64,000 bases of DNA, from IMG/VR virus record IMGVR_UViG_3300018065_000011, positions 186,001 to 250,000 of that record; one strand, written 5' to 3'. Of the stretch, positions 48,411-55,190 are shown piece by piece. The notes beneath the pieces were generated by a model, which was given only the letters and a program-made list of their open reading frames with translations, searched no databases and was not told where the DNA came from. Position 1 is the first letter of the stretch. Each line of letters starts with the position of its first letter. Both the position numbers and the translations under genes were made by a program. This stretch comes from a virus.

Positions 48411-48731
48411 ATGAGTAACTCCAACCCCAATCCCAAAAACCAGCCTGAAAACCCCAAGCCCCGGAAATCGCGTCCGGGCATGAAGCGCATCGTTGTGGAC
48501 TATCGGCTCGTTGCGATGCAGGCTTCGCATGTGGATGCGATTGCTCGTGCGGAGCAATCGCAGTATTTGAACCCCGACCATTTGCCGCGATGTCCGAAGT
48601 GTTTTCTCTTGCTTCGGAGATCCCAGCACTTCTGTCGCTGGAACGTTGCACGGGAGGCTCCCGGTCGTGATCCGAATCCTCCCATGCGACGTGAACCCAT
48701 CTTCCGATGGGTAAAGGACGACTCTGGGTGA
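48411..48731 (+). CDS. Small hypothetical protein with C-terminal CPKC
   Basis: 106 residues from ATG 48411. Disordered Pro/Asn-rich N-terminus (NSNPNPKNQPENPKPRKS), then helical; CPKCFLLLRRSQHFC could bind zinc. Weak ribosome-binding site. Unknown. Confidence 0.5.
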   Translation: MSNSNPNPKNQPENPKPRKSRPGMKRIVVDYRLVAMQASHVDAIARAEQSQYLNPDHLPRCPKCFLLLRRSQHFCRWNVAREAPGRDPNPPMRREPIFRWVKDDSG

Positions 48732-48775
48732 TCGCTAGTCGGGCTATTGGCTTGCATAGGTAGAGTACCTTATGC

Positions 48776-48994
48776 ATGAACGATAACCCACGTCACAGAT
48801 TCAAGGTTGGAGATAGGGTCATGCTCGACTTGAATGACCTTCGGATCGTGATCTGTGGCGCATGTGGGGCTCGGTGGGGAATTGTGGGCATGTTGGGAAT
48901 TTCTTTCATGGAGTGCCCTGAGTGCGGGGAGGCTTGCGGCATCGGTGAGGTTTCCATGGGCGTTGATTCTCAGGCGGCGATATGGAGTAACTAG
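48776..48994 (+). CDS. Small zinc-ribbon protein
   Basis: 72 residues from ATG 48776. FKVGDRVMLDLNDLRIVICG, CGACGARWG and MECPECGEACG form a zinc ribbon with a beta-barrel-like start. TAGAGT (48761) lies 9 bp upstream. Confidence 0.58.
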   Translation: MNDNPRHRFKVGDRVMLDLNDLRIVICGACGARWGIVGMLGISFMECPECGEACGIGEVSMGVDSQAAIWSN

Positions 48995-48998
48995 TGCT

Positions 48999-49169
48999 AT
49001 GGACCGTCGTCGCAAGATGCTCAAGAAACGTCGCCGCCTCCAGCGTTTGGCAGAGGAGGAGACACCGGGTGTTCGGTTGATCTTCGCGGAGGGATACGCT
49101 GCCACGAAGGGCAAGAGGATTCCGGGCGACAAGGATGAGCCGCCGCCTGCGCCCGAAGAACAGCCATGA
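48999..49169 (+). CDS. Very small basic protein
   Basis: 56 residues from ATG 48999. MDRRRKMLKKRRRLQRLAEE is strongly basic and helical; acidic Pro-rich end. Possibly nucleic-acid binding. It ends four bases before the sulfotransferase gene. Confidence 0.5.
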   Translation: MDRRRKMLKKRRRLQRLAEEETPGVRLIFAEGYAATKGKRIPGDKDEPPPAPEEQP

Positions 49170-49172
49170 TCG

Positions 49173-49760
49173 ATGGCGTACTACGTCCCAGGGAAATTCG
49201 TCTACCTGGCGACGCCGCACACGGCATCGTCCTCTACGATCACGGTGTTTCGGAAGTGGGAGCGGGATAGGGGTTTCGGTCGCGAGATCAAGACTCACCA
49301 CATCCTGCTGGCCGACATCAAGAAGCAGCTTCAAGGGCATCCGCACCTTCCTCAGATTACGAACGAGCTAGTCTGGACGGTTCTTCGCAACCCCTACGAT
49401 CTGATCGTGTCGTGGTGGTTGCGGAGGGGTGTTCCGAGAGGCCGAAGCGACTTCAGGTCGTTTGCCCGGTCTTGGACGGATGAGCCGTATGTCGTGAACG
49501 GCAAGATGTATTTCCACCTTCCAGACGCCAAGCGTGTTCTTTTCTTTGAGCGCATGGAGGCCGACTTTCGGAAGCTGGCTCAGGACTTGGATCTTCCGCC
49601 CATCGAGTTGCCGCAGACCAACCCGACGCCAGACAAGAAGCCATGGCAGACGTACTATGATGACGAGGCTCTCAGAATCGTGAACGAACGGTGGGGCTCA
49701 GAATTCGAGTCCTTCTACGACCGGATCACTAGCTCGTCTATGTTACCCAAGATTGAGTGA
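49173..49760 (+). CDS. Sulfotransferase-family protein
   Basis: 195 residues from ATG 49173. The N-terminal YLATPHTASSSTITVFRKW is a PAPS-binding 5'-phosphosulfate-type loop with the usual Lys replaced, and VLRNPYDLIVSWWLRRG is the 3'-phosphate motif of sulfotransferases. It lies far from, but in the same genome as, the PAPS-reductase-family gene at 11982. Activity is uncertain because the 5' loop is altered. Substrate unknown. Confidence 0.68.
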   Translation: MAYYVPGKFVYLATPHTASSSTITVFRKWERDRGFGREIKTHHILLADIKKQLQGHPHLPQITNELVWTVLRNPYDLIVSWWLRRGVPRGRSDFRSFARSWTDEPYVVNGKMYFHLPDAKRVLFFERMEADFRKLAQDLDLPPIELPQTNPTPDKKPWQTYYDDEALRIVNERWGSEFESFYDRITSSSMLPKIE

Positions 49761-49978
49761 CTCCAGTTGAGGTTTACTGCCTGGAGGGGCTTCTTCCTCC
49801 GTTGCTTCACTCCGATCTCAACGAACGGACCTTGTACGTCGTGAGGAAGCGATGGCTGGAGAAGTGGACTGAACGGGAGATTGCATCTTCGTGCGGATGG
49901 AGTATACCTGCGGTACAGTTTCATTTGCGGCGGGCGCAAGAGATCTTACGCAACAACAGGAGTCATGATGCCGGTTGA
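49757..49978 (+). CDS. Sigma-region-4-like HTH protein
   Basis: 73 residues from GTG 49757, overlapping the previous stop. LNERTLYVVRKRWLEKWTER followed by EIASSCGWSIPAVQFHLRRA matches a sigma70 region 4/LuxR-type HTH. A small transcription regulator is likely. Confidence 0.6.
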   Translation: MTPVEVYCLEGLLPPLLHSDLNERTLYVVRKRWLEKWTEREIASSCGWSIPAVQFHLRRAQEILRNNRSHDAG

Positions 49979-50180
49979 CATTCCAGAGTGGGGTGAGAGT
50001 CGTCGCGGAGGCACCCATCTGTACGTGCCTTTCAACGAGGACTTCATCACGGATCTCAAAACGAAACTCCCGAGCACCAAGCGAGTGTGGAAACCTGATG
50101 ATGGTGCTTGGTGGATACATGACGATTGGCTCGATCAGGTCGAGTCGTTGCTCAAAGAGCATTTCGAGGACTACGAGTAG
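49968..50180 (+). CDS. Small HARP-like protein
   Basis: 70 residues; ATG 49968 preferred to 49965 because of AGGAG spacing. GGTHLYVPFNEDFITDLKTK, RVWKPDDGAWWIHDDW: the F..eFi..lK..P...R.W.p....W pattern resembles HARP-type DNA-annealing domains common in phages. Small size suggests an accessory to a replication protein. Confidence 0.6.
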   Translation: MPVDIPEWGESRRGGTHLYVPFNEDFITDLKTKLPSTKRVWKPDDGAWWIHDDWLDQVESLLKEHFEDYE

Positions 50181-50218
50181 TCCTCCTATAGGTTCGGCCA
50201 GGGTAGGAGATCTTGGTC

Positions 50219-50860
50219 GTGCGAGAGCGCAAACTACGCAAGGCTCTGATTCGACTGGCGTATGAGCGTCCTGACAGCCGATCGAAGTTGCTTGCGGTGC
50301 TTGCCAAGGCGCTATCCAAAGCGCACAAGATCCCGCGAGTGCCGGGAGTTGCTTGGGTCGAGGAGCTTGGGGGAAAGGTCTGGATAGGGCTCAAGAGAAA
50401 GATCAAGCCGCAGCGTGTCGAGCATATCCGAACGCTCGCCAAGGGTCTCCTTCACGATGAGGGGGCCGAGGTCAAGAAGTCCACTACGAAAGGTGGAAAA
50501 TCTCCGACCAAAGGCTTCGCGGACATCTTTCTTGAGTACGCGCCCGCCAGGACCGCCTCTCAACTCACCACCACGATTCTCGATCAGATGGGCGGAGTGG
50601 GTCGCATTCGTGCGATGACGGGAGCACACTCGTTTGTCGATCACGGGGATGCCGTGTCGTTCTTGTTTCCCAACCGGCAGAGGAGTCGTGGGAACAGCGT
50701 GAAGATCACGCTCGACAGAGGTCGTGACACCTACAACATGGAGTTTTTCAACGTCTCGATTCGCGGGGCCAAGAAGGTCAAGACGTTCAAGGACGTTGGT
50801 GCTGAGCAGCTAGCCCCGTTGTTCTCGAAGCAGACAGGGCTGCACCTGAGGCTCGTGTAG
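50219..50860 (+). CDS. Conserved phage protein of unknown function
   Basis: 213 residues from GTG 50219 (TTG 50213 possible). The N-terminus RKLRKALIRLAYERPDSRSK is a helical pattern frequent in large-phage proteins. The C-terminal half (GGVGRIRAMTGAHSFVDHGD, AVSFLFPN, VKITLDRGRDTYNMEFFNVS, TGLHLRL) is a beta-rich domain also seen widely in phages. No known activity. Confidence 0.62.
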   Translation: MRERKLRKALIRLAYERPDSRSKLLAVLAKALSKAHKIPRVPGVAWVEELGGKVWIGLKRKIKPQRVEHIRTLAKGLLHDEGAEVKKSTTKGGKSPTKGFADIFLEYAPARTASQLTTTILDQMGGVGRIRAMTGAHSFVDHGDAVSFLFPNRQRSRGNSVKITLDRGRDTYNMEFFNVSIRGAKKVKTFKDVGAEQLAPLFSKQTGLHLRLV

Positions 50861-50880
50861 GTCTGCCCTGTGACTCGCAA

Positions 50881-51225
50881 GTGAAGCCGGTCCTGACGAG
50901 ACTCCGGGTTCTGTTCGAGGACATTGTGGTTGTGGGGTCCTGGCAGCAGGCACTTGGGATGGAGTTTCAGGGCTTTCGAGGAACCTACGGAAGTTTCCAG
51001 GTTCTTTTCGCTCGCTCCGATGTCGGGCTCACGCTCTGGTTCATTCTGGGGGAGCGAGGCTGGCTGCTACGGATCGGTGTCCGCAAGCTCATGGAGGATG
51101 GCCAGATCGCTGAGAAGGTCTGGCAGAGGGACGTAGAGAGCCCGGTCGCGTTCTTCATGCAGACAGGCTATGGGAGCCTCCTGCGGGCCGAGTTGAACCG
51201 GGTGCTCGACTCGTTTCGTAGCTGA
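50881..51225 (+). CDS. Hypothetical protein
   Basis: 114 residues from GTG 50881. Beta-rich with hydrophobic core (LRVLFEDIVVVGSWQQALGM), helix at the end. No recognised domain. Followed by a GC-rich stem-loop at 51243-51262 (TTCCGGCC/GGCCGGAA). Confidence 0.55.
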   Translation: MKPVLTRLRVLFEDIVVVGSWQQALGMEFQGFRGTYGSFQVLFARSDVGLTLWFILGERGWLLRIGVRKLMEDGQIAEKVWQRDVESPVAFFMQTGYGSLLRAELNRVLDSFRS

Positions 51226-51354
51226 TGTTTTTCGTGGAACATTTCCGGCCCCTGGGCCGGAACGGTGGATAACTACGCGCGATGGCCGCGAGTGCGTAAA
51301 AAGCGCGAAAGTATACTCTTGGGGGAATTCCGCGTAGAGAGGCTAGGAGAGGCC
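51226..51354 (+). promoter_or_regulatory. Hairpin and candidate -10 element
   Basis: A GC-rich stem (51243-51262) without a T-run, then AAAGTATACTCTT with TATACT at 51312-51317 and a GGAGAGGCC ribosome site before ATG 51355. No clear -35. Confidence 0.4.
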
Positions 51355-51856
51355 ATGCCAACGATTGCTGATGACACCTTTGTTCCCCTCGACATTGAAG
51401 TGATCGATGTCGAAGTGAACGATTCAGACTACCATTCTGAGCTACCGGCCGGGACGTTCGTTCTCGACATCGTGCTTCGGGTGAGAGGTAGAGGAGGGTC
51501 GCGAGGCCGAGATTGATGTCACGGCCGAGGTAGACGTGGTGGATGGCCAGACAATCAGCGCGAGGGTCAGAGTGGCCATTCCGAGCGAGTTTGACGAATC
51601 CGACCCAGAGGTTCCCGACTGGATCGTGGGCGGTCAACATCCCCAGATTCTTGCCGCGGTCGCAAAGGCTGGCGAGGATCACTTCCTCCCACTGGGCAAG
51701 GCCATGGAGGCTTTGATGGCGTTGACGCCGCATGAGCGCGGTCTTGTTCTTTGTTGGTTTTGTGATGCGTGCCACGAGTACGTCGGCCCCGGCGACGATC
51801 ATCGCTGCACTCAGGGCAGCGAGCTTTATCCTTCGGCGGATGAGGCAAAGCCATGA
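51355..51856 (+). pseudogene. Frameshifted gene with zinc-ribbon C-terminus
   Basis: ATG 51355 encodes TIADDTFVPLDIEVIDVEVN and FVLDIVLRV, then the frame runs out at 51514. From about 51495 a second frame continues naturally (GREAEIDVTAEVDVVDGQTI, then ARVRVAIPSEF) to CWFCDACHEYVGPGDDHRC. Together they make one ~167-residue protein. A one-base shift near 51488-51500 (GGTAGAGGAGGG) is needed. Either a frameshift mutation, programmed frameshift or sequence error. Confidence 0.6.
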
Positions 51857-51872
51857 GAAATTAAACGGTTGG

Positions 51873-52234
51873 ATGATGATGAAACTCCCGAGACGATTTG
51901 ACCGACGACGCCGCAAGCTCGCGCGAGAAGCAGTCGAAAGCCTCTCTTTTCAGGAGCGGTTCATCATCGACACCGTGTCAACACAGTTGACACGTCATCC
52001 TCGACTCGTCACCAATGGTCTTGTTGCAACTGACGCTGACTGCGTGCTCGTCCAGTACGTCAAGAGCGTCAGCCCCAAGGGTCGCTCGATCAAGACGGAC
52101 TCCGAGCTAAGGGTTGGCTCCGGTTCATTGAAGGACCGGCCGCGGAAGATGAGGCCAACCCGTATGGGCATGTGGTGCTCACGGAGGCGGCGCAGGATGT
52201 CATCGAGTCCGCAACAGGGGTGACCGTGTGGTGA
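51873..52234 (+). pseudogene. Frameshifted basic protein
   Basis: ATG 51873 (alternatives 51840, 51876) opens a basic protein (LPRRFDRRRRKLAREAVESL, FIIDTVSTQLTRHPRL). After SIKTDSELR near 52110 the original frame becomes unnaturally Arg/Ser-rich, whereas the neighbouring frame continues GWLRFIEGPAAEDEANPYGH, VVLTEAAQDVIESATGV to TGA 52232-52234. That stop overlaps the next start (GTGA at 52231), which supports it as the real end. Confidence 0.58.
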
Positions 52235-52539
52235 CGCCTATCTCCATGACTACCGAGGAGATGACCGAAGCGGCTTTGCAGTGGTTTGGTAGCCTAGGCA
52301 AGTGGCCGAAGGAAAGCGTCAGGCAGATGGTCACGCAGCTTCGCAACGCGAAAACCGAGACTGCGGAGTACTACGGAGTCCAGGCGATTCTGCTTTCGTT
52401 CTTGGTGGCGAACAATGGAGAGTGGCCGCCCATGTCGCCGGGGAAATTCAGCAAGAAGATCATCCCCCTGATGCCCGATCTCATCACACGGTACGCCAAA
52501 TCGATTATGATTGTCGAGACGAGGCACGATGGCACGTAG
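52231..52539 (+). CDS. Hypothetical helical protein
   Basis: 102 residues from GTG 52231 (GTG 52228 possible). EEMTEAALQWFGSLGKWPKE at the N-terminus; all helical. Coupled with the frameshifted gene upstream and the next gene downstream (overlap at 52529). Unknown. Confidence 0.55.
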   Translation: MTPISMTTEEMTEAALQWFGSLGKWPKESVRQMVTQLRNAKTETAEYYGVQAILLSFLVANNGEWPPMSPGKFSKKIIPLMPDLITRYAKSIMIVETRHDGT

Positions 52540-52759
52540 GAAGAAGTCACAGATTGTCGTGTCGTACAGGCACAAAGAGAACACCGAGGTTGTTGGGGTC
52601 TATCCCACGCACGAGAAGGCCATGGAGGCAGCCATCGATCATCTCAAGTCCTTGAATGTGGACGAGTGTGATCTGGATGGGCTCACGTGGGAAGAGGCAG
52701 TCGAGCAGTGGGAAGACTTGTCTGATGGCTATGAGGATTTCACGTTTGTAGAGCGATAG
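52529..52759 (+). CDS. Small acidic protein
   Basis: 76 residues from ATG 52529. RRKKSQIVVSYRHKENTEVV, then AMEAAIDHLKSLNVDECDLD; a beta-alpha small fold, acidic C-terminus. Function unknown. Confidence 0.58.
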   Translation: MARRKKSQIVVSYRHKENTEVVGVYPTHEKAMEAAIDHLKSLNVDECDLDGLTWEEAVEQWEDLSDGYEDFTFVER

Positions 52760-52771
52760 GAGCAGATCGGG

Positions 52772-52921
52772 ATGCGACCATACACACGAGTAGATCAAGT
52801 CTTGGCCGCCGCGATGCCCGCTTGTGCTGGAGTTGCAGCAAGCGGGATTTTCATCGTTCTTGGGACAGAGCCTCATTTGGTGTGGGGACTTCCGGTGCTT
52901 GCTCTGATTCTGTTGCCGTAA
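52772..52921 (+). CDS. Very small membrane protein
   Basis: 49 residues from ATG 52772 to TAA 52919-52921. AAAMPACAGVAASGIFIVLG and LVWGLPVLALILLP are two hydrophobic segments. AGGAGCAG precedes it. Short, so modest confidence. Confidence 0.5.
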   Translation: MRPYTRVDQVLAAAMPACAGVAASGIFIVLGTEPHLVWGLPVLALILLP

Positions 52922-52930
52922 CGGTAGAAT
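52921..52930 (+). promoter_or_regulatory. GGTA-type -10 element, leaderless spacing
   Basis: ACGGTAGAAT; the TAGAAT hexamer ends six bases before GTG 52937, as at 14293, 16984, 17883 and 29172. Confidence 0.45.
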
Positions 52931-52936
52931 GCGTGC

Positions 52937-53641
52937 GTGTCGAAGAAGAAGGCACGCATCGTCACCCGAGACGATCTCCAAAGGCACTATCCTGGCGTCA
53001 AGCTAGCTCGCTATTTCTGGCAGGAGACTGAGGACGATCCCGACGTAGGCTGGACGGTCGAGCACCCATTCGAGCCGTCCCATGTGGTGGACTTCTATGC
53101 CTACGGAGCGGGCCGCACGGCGACCTTGAAGGACTACGTGTACCTGGACGCCGTGCCCAACCTGTCCGGCTACCAGGAAGCCTTCACGCCCTGCGACTTC
53201 ACGCGCGGGATTCCGCTGGGCGGCGATCGGATGTTGTACTTCCCTTCGTACCTGAAGGACCCCAAGACGGGGAATTGGTGGCACACGCGAAATGAGCATT
53301 TCTCCTGGGTGCGGGGGAAGTGTCGCGTCGCCCCCGTTACGTACATGAAAGAGTTGCCTTCCGAGCTACGTGAACCGGAGGAGCAACAAGGATTCGTGTA
53401 CTTCGTGTCCGCTGGAGAAGGTGGCCCGATCAAGATCGGGTGGTCGCAGGATGTTGCGTCTCGCATCGAACAGTTGCAGGTAGGAAATGCCTACAAGTTG
53501 ATCTTGCTAGCGAAGATTCCGGGGACGATGGCTGATGAGGCCGAGACCCACAAGCGGTTCAAGCATCTGCGAATGGAGTCCGAGTGGTTTCGGAACAGCA
53601 TCGAGATCACCGGATGGCTGGAGTGCCTAGGGAAGCGGTAG
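52937..53641 (+). CDS. T5orf172/GIY-YIG-like protein
   Basis: 234 residues from GTG 52937. The C-terminal ~85 residues (GFVYFVSAGEGGPIKIGWSQ, DVASRIEQLQVGNAYKL, ADEAETHKRFKHLRMESEWF) match the T5orf172/Mug113 domain, a GIY-YIG nuclease relative. The N-terminal part is unassigned (HYPGVKLARYFWQETEDDPD). A nicking or homing role is possible. The usual GIY...YIG is replaced by VYF..IKIG. Confidence 0.75.
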   Translation: MSKKKARIVTRDDLQRHYPGVKLARYFWQETEDDPDVGWTVEHPFEPSHVVDFYAYGAGRTATLKDYVYLDAVPNLSGYQEAFTPCDFTRGIPLGGDRMLYFPSYLKDPKTGNWWHTRNEHFSWVRGKCRVAPVTYMKELPSELREPEEQQGFVYFVSAGEGGPIKIGWSQDVASRIEQLQVGNAYKLILLAKIPGTMADEAETHKRFKHLRMESEWFRNSIEITGWLECLGKR

Positions 53642-53667
53642 CCGGACTATAGATCTCCCTTGGCTGA

Positions 53668-53859
53668 ATGCCGCCTTCGTTCAAACGTGTCGCTCGGAGG
53701 TATCTGGAGCGCCAGGGGGCGTTTCCCGAGTTGAAGCATGAGCAGGACTTGGATTCGTGGAGGGACAAGCCTGCACTGCCTGATGGACACTCGGAGCTAC
53801 CGGGCGATGAGGACGATGAGGATCTCGACGGCCTGGAGGATGAGTGGTCGCGCGCGTAA
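53668..53859 (+). CDS. Small acidic protein
   Basis: 63 residues from ATG 53668. Basic start (PPSFKRVARRYLERQ), very acidic end (LPGDEDDEDLDGLEDEW). Unknown. It precedes the fibre block by 65 bp, where GGCCCAGGTAGGAG recurs (also near 50196). Confidence 0.5.
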   Translation: MPPSFKRVARRYLERQGAFPELKHEQDLDSWRDKPALPDGHSELPGDEDDEDLDGLEDEWSRA

Positions 53860-53924
53860 AGCGCGAGCGGTATTCCCTGCATAGGTCGGCCCAGGTAGGA
53901 GCCGCTATGGCTGCTCCCTGAGCC

Positions 53925-55178
53925 ATGACGAATATCGTCGCCGTCTTGATCGTTCGGTGTACCCACACCGGGGTCTACAAGGATGGTCGGCCCAACGCCG
54001 GGTCGGTCACTCTTTACGATCTTGACGAGATTACGATTCAGAAGAATCGGACGCGGGCGGTTCCGATTCCACCGGGGACGTTTGTGGACATTCCGATGTC
54101 CACGCGAACGTTGGTTTCGTACCACAACGGCGCGATCTGCAAGCATGTCAAGAACGGTGAGATCACGGCCGAAGTCATTCTCCAGCTTCGCGACAAGGGG
54201 AATGCGGGAGGTCCGGCTGGTACAGGTCAGCAACTCCGACCCGCGGTCCTGAATGCGGAGCGGGTCAACAACGAGCTACGTTTCGTTATCCCCGACAACG
54301 TGATTCCAACGAATCTTGATTCGGTTGGTTTCATGGTCGGGGAGCCTGTGCAGATCACCGGCCTGACGGGTGCTTTCTATGGGCTCGATGCCGAATACGT
54401 GATCTCCGATGCGGTTCCCGGTGATGGCCTCGCCGGAGCGCAGGCCGGTAGCTACCTCGTTGTTGTTCCCTCAGAAGGGCCGGACATCCTGGCGGCGACT
54501 CTCTCTGGAGTCAACCTGGCCTTGAGTGCTGACTGCGGTGGCGGTCGGGTCGTTGCTCAATTCAACAGCGGCGGCGATGTTGGTGGTTTCGGCGGCAACG
54601 TCTACGGGTACATCGGCGGCCAATTCTTCCCCAATGCTGGGGGAGGCGGCGGTGCTCCTGTAGACGCGACTTACGTCACGATGACTCCCAATGCCACGCT
54701 GACGCAGGAGCGCATCCTGACGGCGGGCACTGGAATCACCATTGTAGATGGGGGAGCCAACAACCCCGTCACCATCTCGGCACTCGGGATAGAAACGTTC
54801 ACTGCGGCGCAGGCGCTAGCGATTGGCGACCTGATCGCGCTGGATGCCGCGGGCCAGGCGATTCTCGCCAATTCCTCTATAGCGGGAGGCAATTGGGAAG
54901 TGGTCGGTGTTGCCACGAATGCCGTTCCGCCCGGAGGCACAGTGCAGGCGATCACTCATGGCGGGTCGGCGGTGGGAGTGACCTTTACGGTTCCTCCGCC
55001 AGCGGCGTTGAACGGGCAAACCGCTTTTCTGAGTGCGACAAACGGACGAGCAACGATGACGCCTCCAACAACGCCCGGTAACTCGGTTTTTCAGGTTGGT
55101 GTTTTGCAGGGAGCCGATGGAGTTTCTCCGACACCAACTGTTGTCTTTAGGCCCCATTTCACTGCCCTGCGGCGGTAA
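53925..55178 (+). CDS. Tail-fibre/baseplate-like protein with shared C-terminal domain
   Basis: 417 residues from ATG 53925. The N-terminal ~150 residues (VYKDGRPNAGSVTLYDLDEI, PIPPGTFVDIPMSTRTL) look like a virion attachment module; Gly-rich middle. The last ~110 residues (AQALAIGDLIALDAAGQAIL ... GVLQGADGVSPTPTVVFRPH) match the C-terminus of the next protein (GILQGADGADTSPLVVYQPQ). That domain may be a trimerisation or receptor-binding tip. Confidence 0.7.
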   Translation: MTNIVAVLIVRCTHTGVYKDGRPNAGSVTLYDLDEITIQKNRTRAVPIPPGTFVDIPMSTRTLVSYHNGAICKHVKNGEITAEVILQLRDKGNAGGPAGTGQQLRPAVLNAERVNNELRFVIPDNVIPTNLDSVGFMVGEPVQITGLTGAFYGLDAEYVISDAVPGDGLAGAQAGSYLVVVPSEGPDILAATLSGVNLALSADCGGGRVVAQFNSGGDVGGFGGNVYGYIGGQFFPNAGGGGGAPVDATYVTMTPNATLTQERILTAGTGITIVDGGANNPVTISALGIETFTAAQALAIGDLIALDAAGQAILANSSIAGGNWEVVGVATNAVPPGGTVQAITHGGSAVGVTFTVPPPAALNGQTAFLSATNGRATMTPPTTPGNSVFQVGVLQGADGVSPTPTVVFRPHFTALRR

Positions 55179-55190
55179 GGAAACCAGAAA

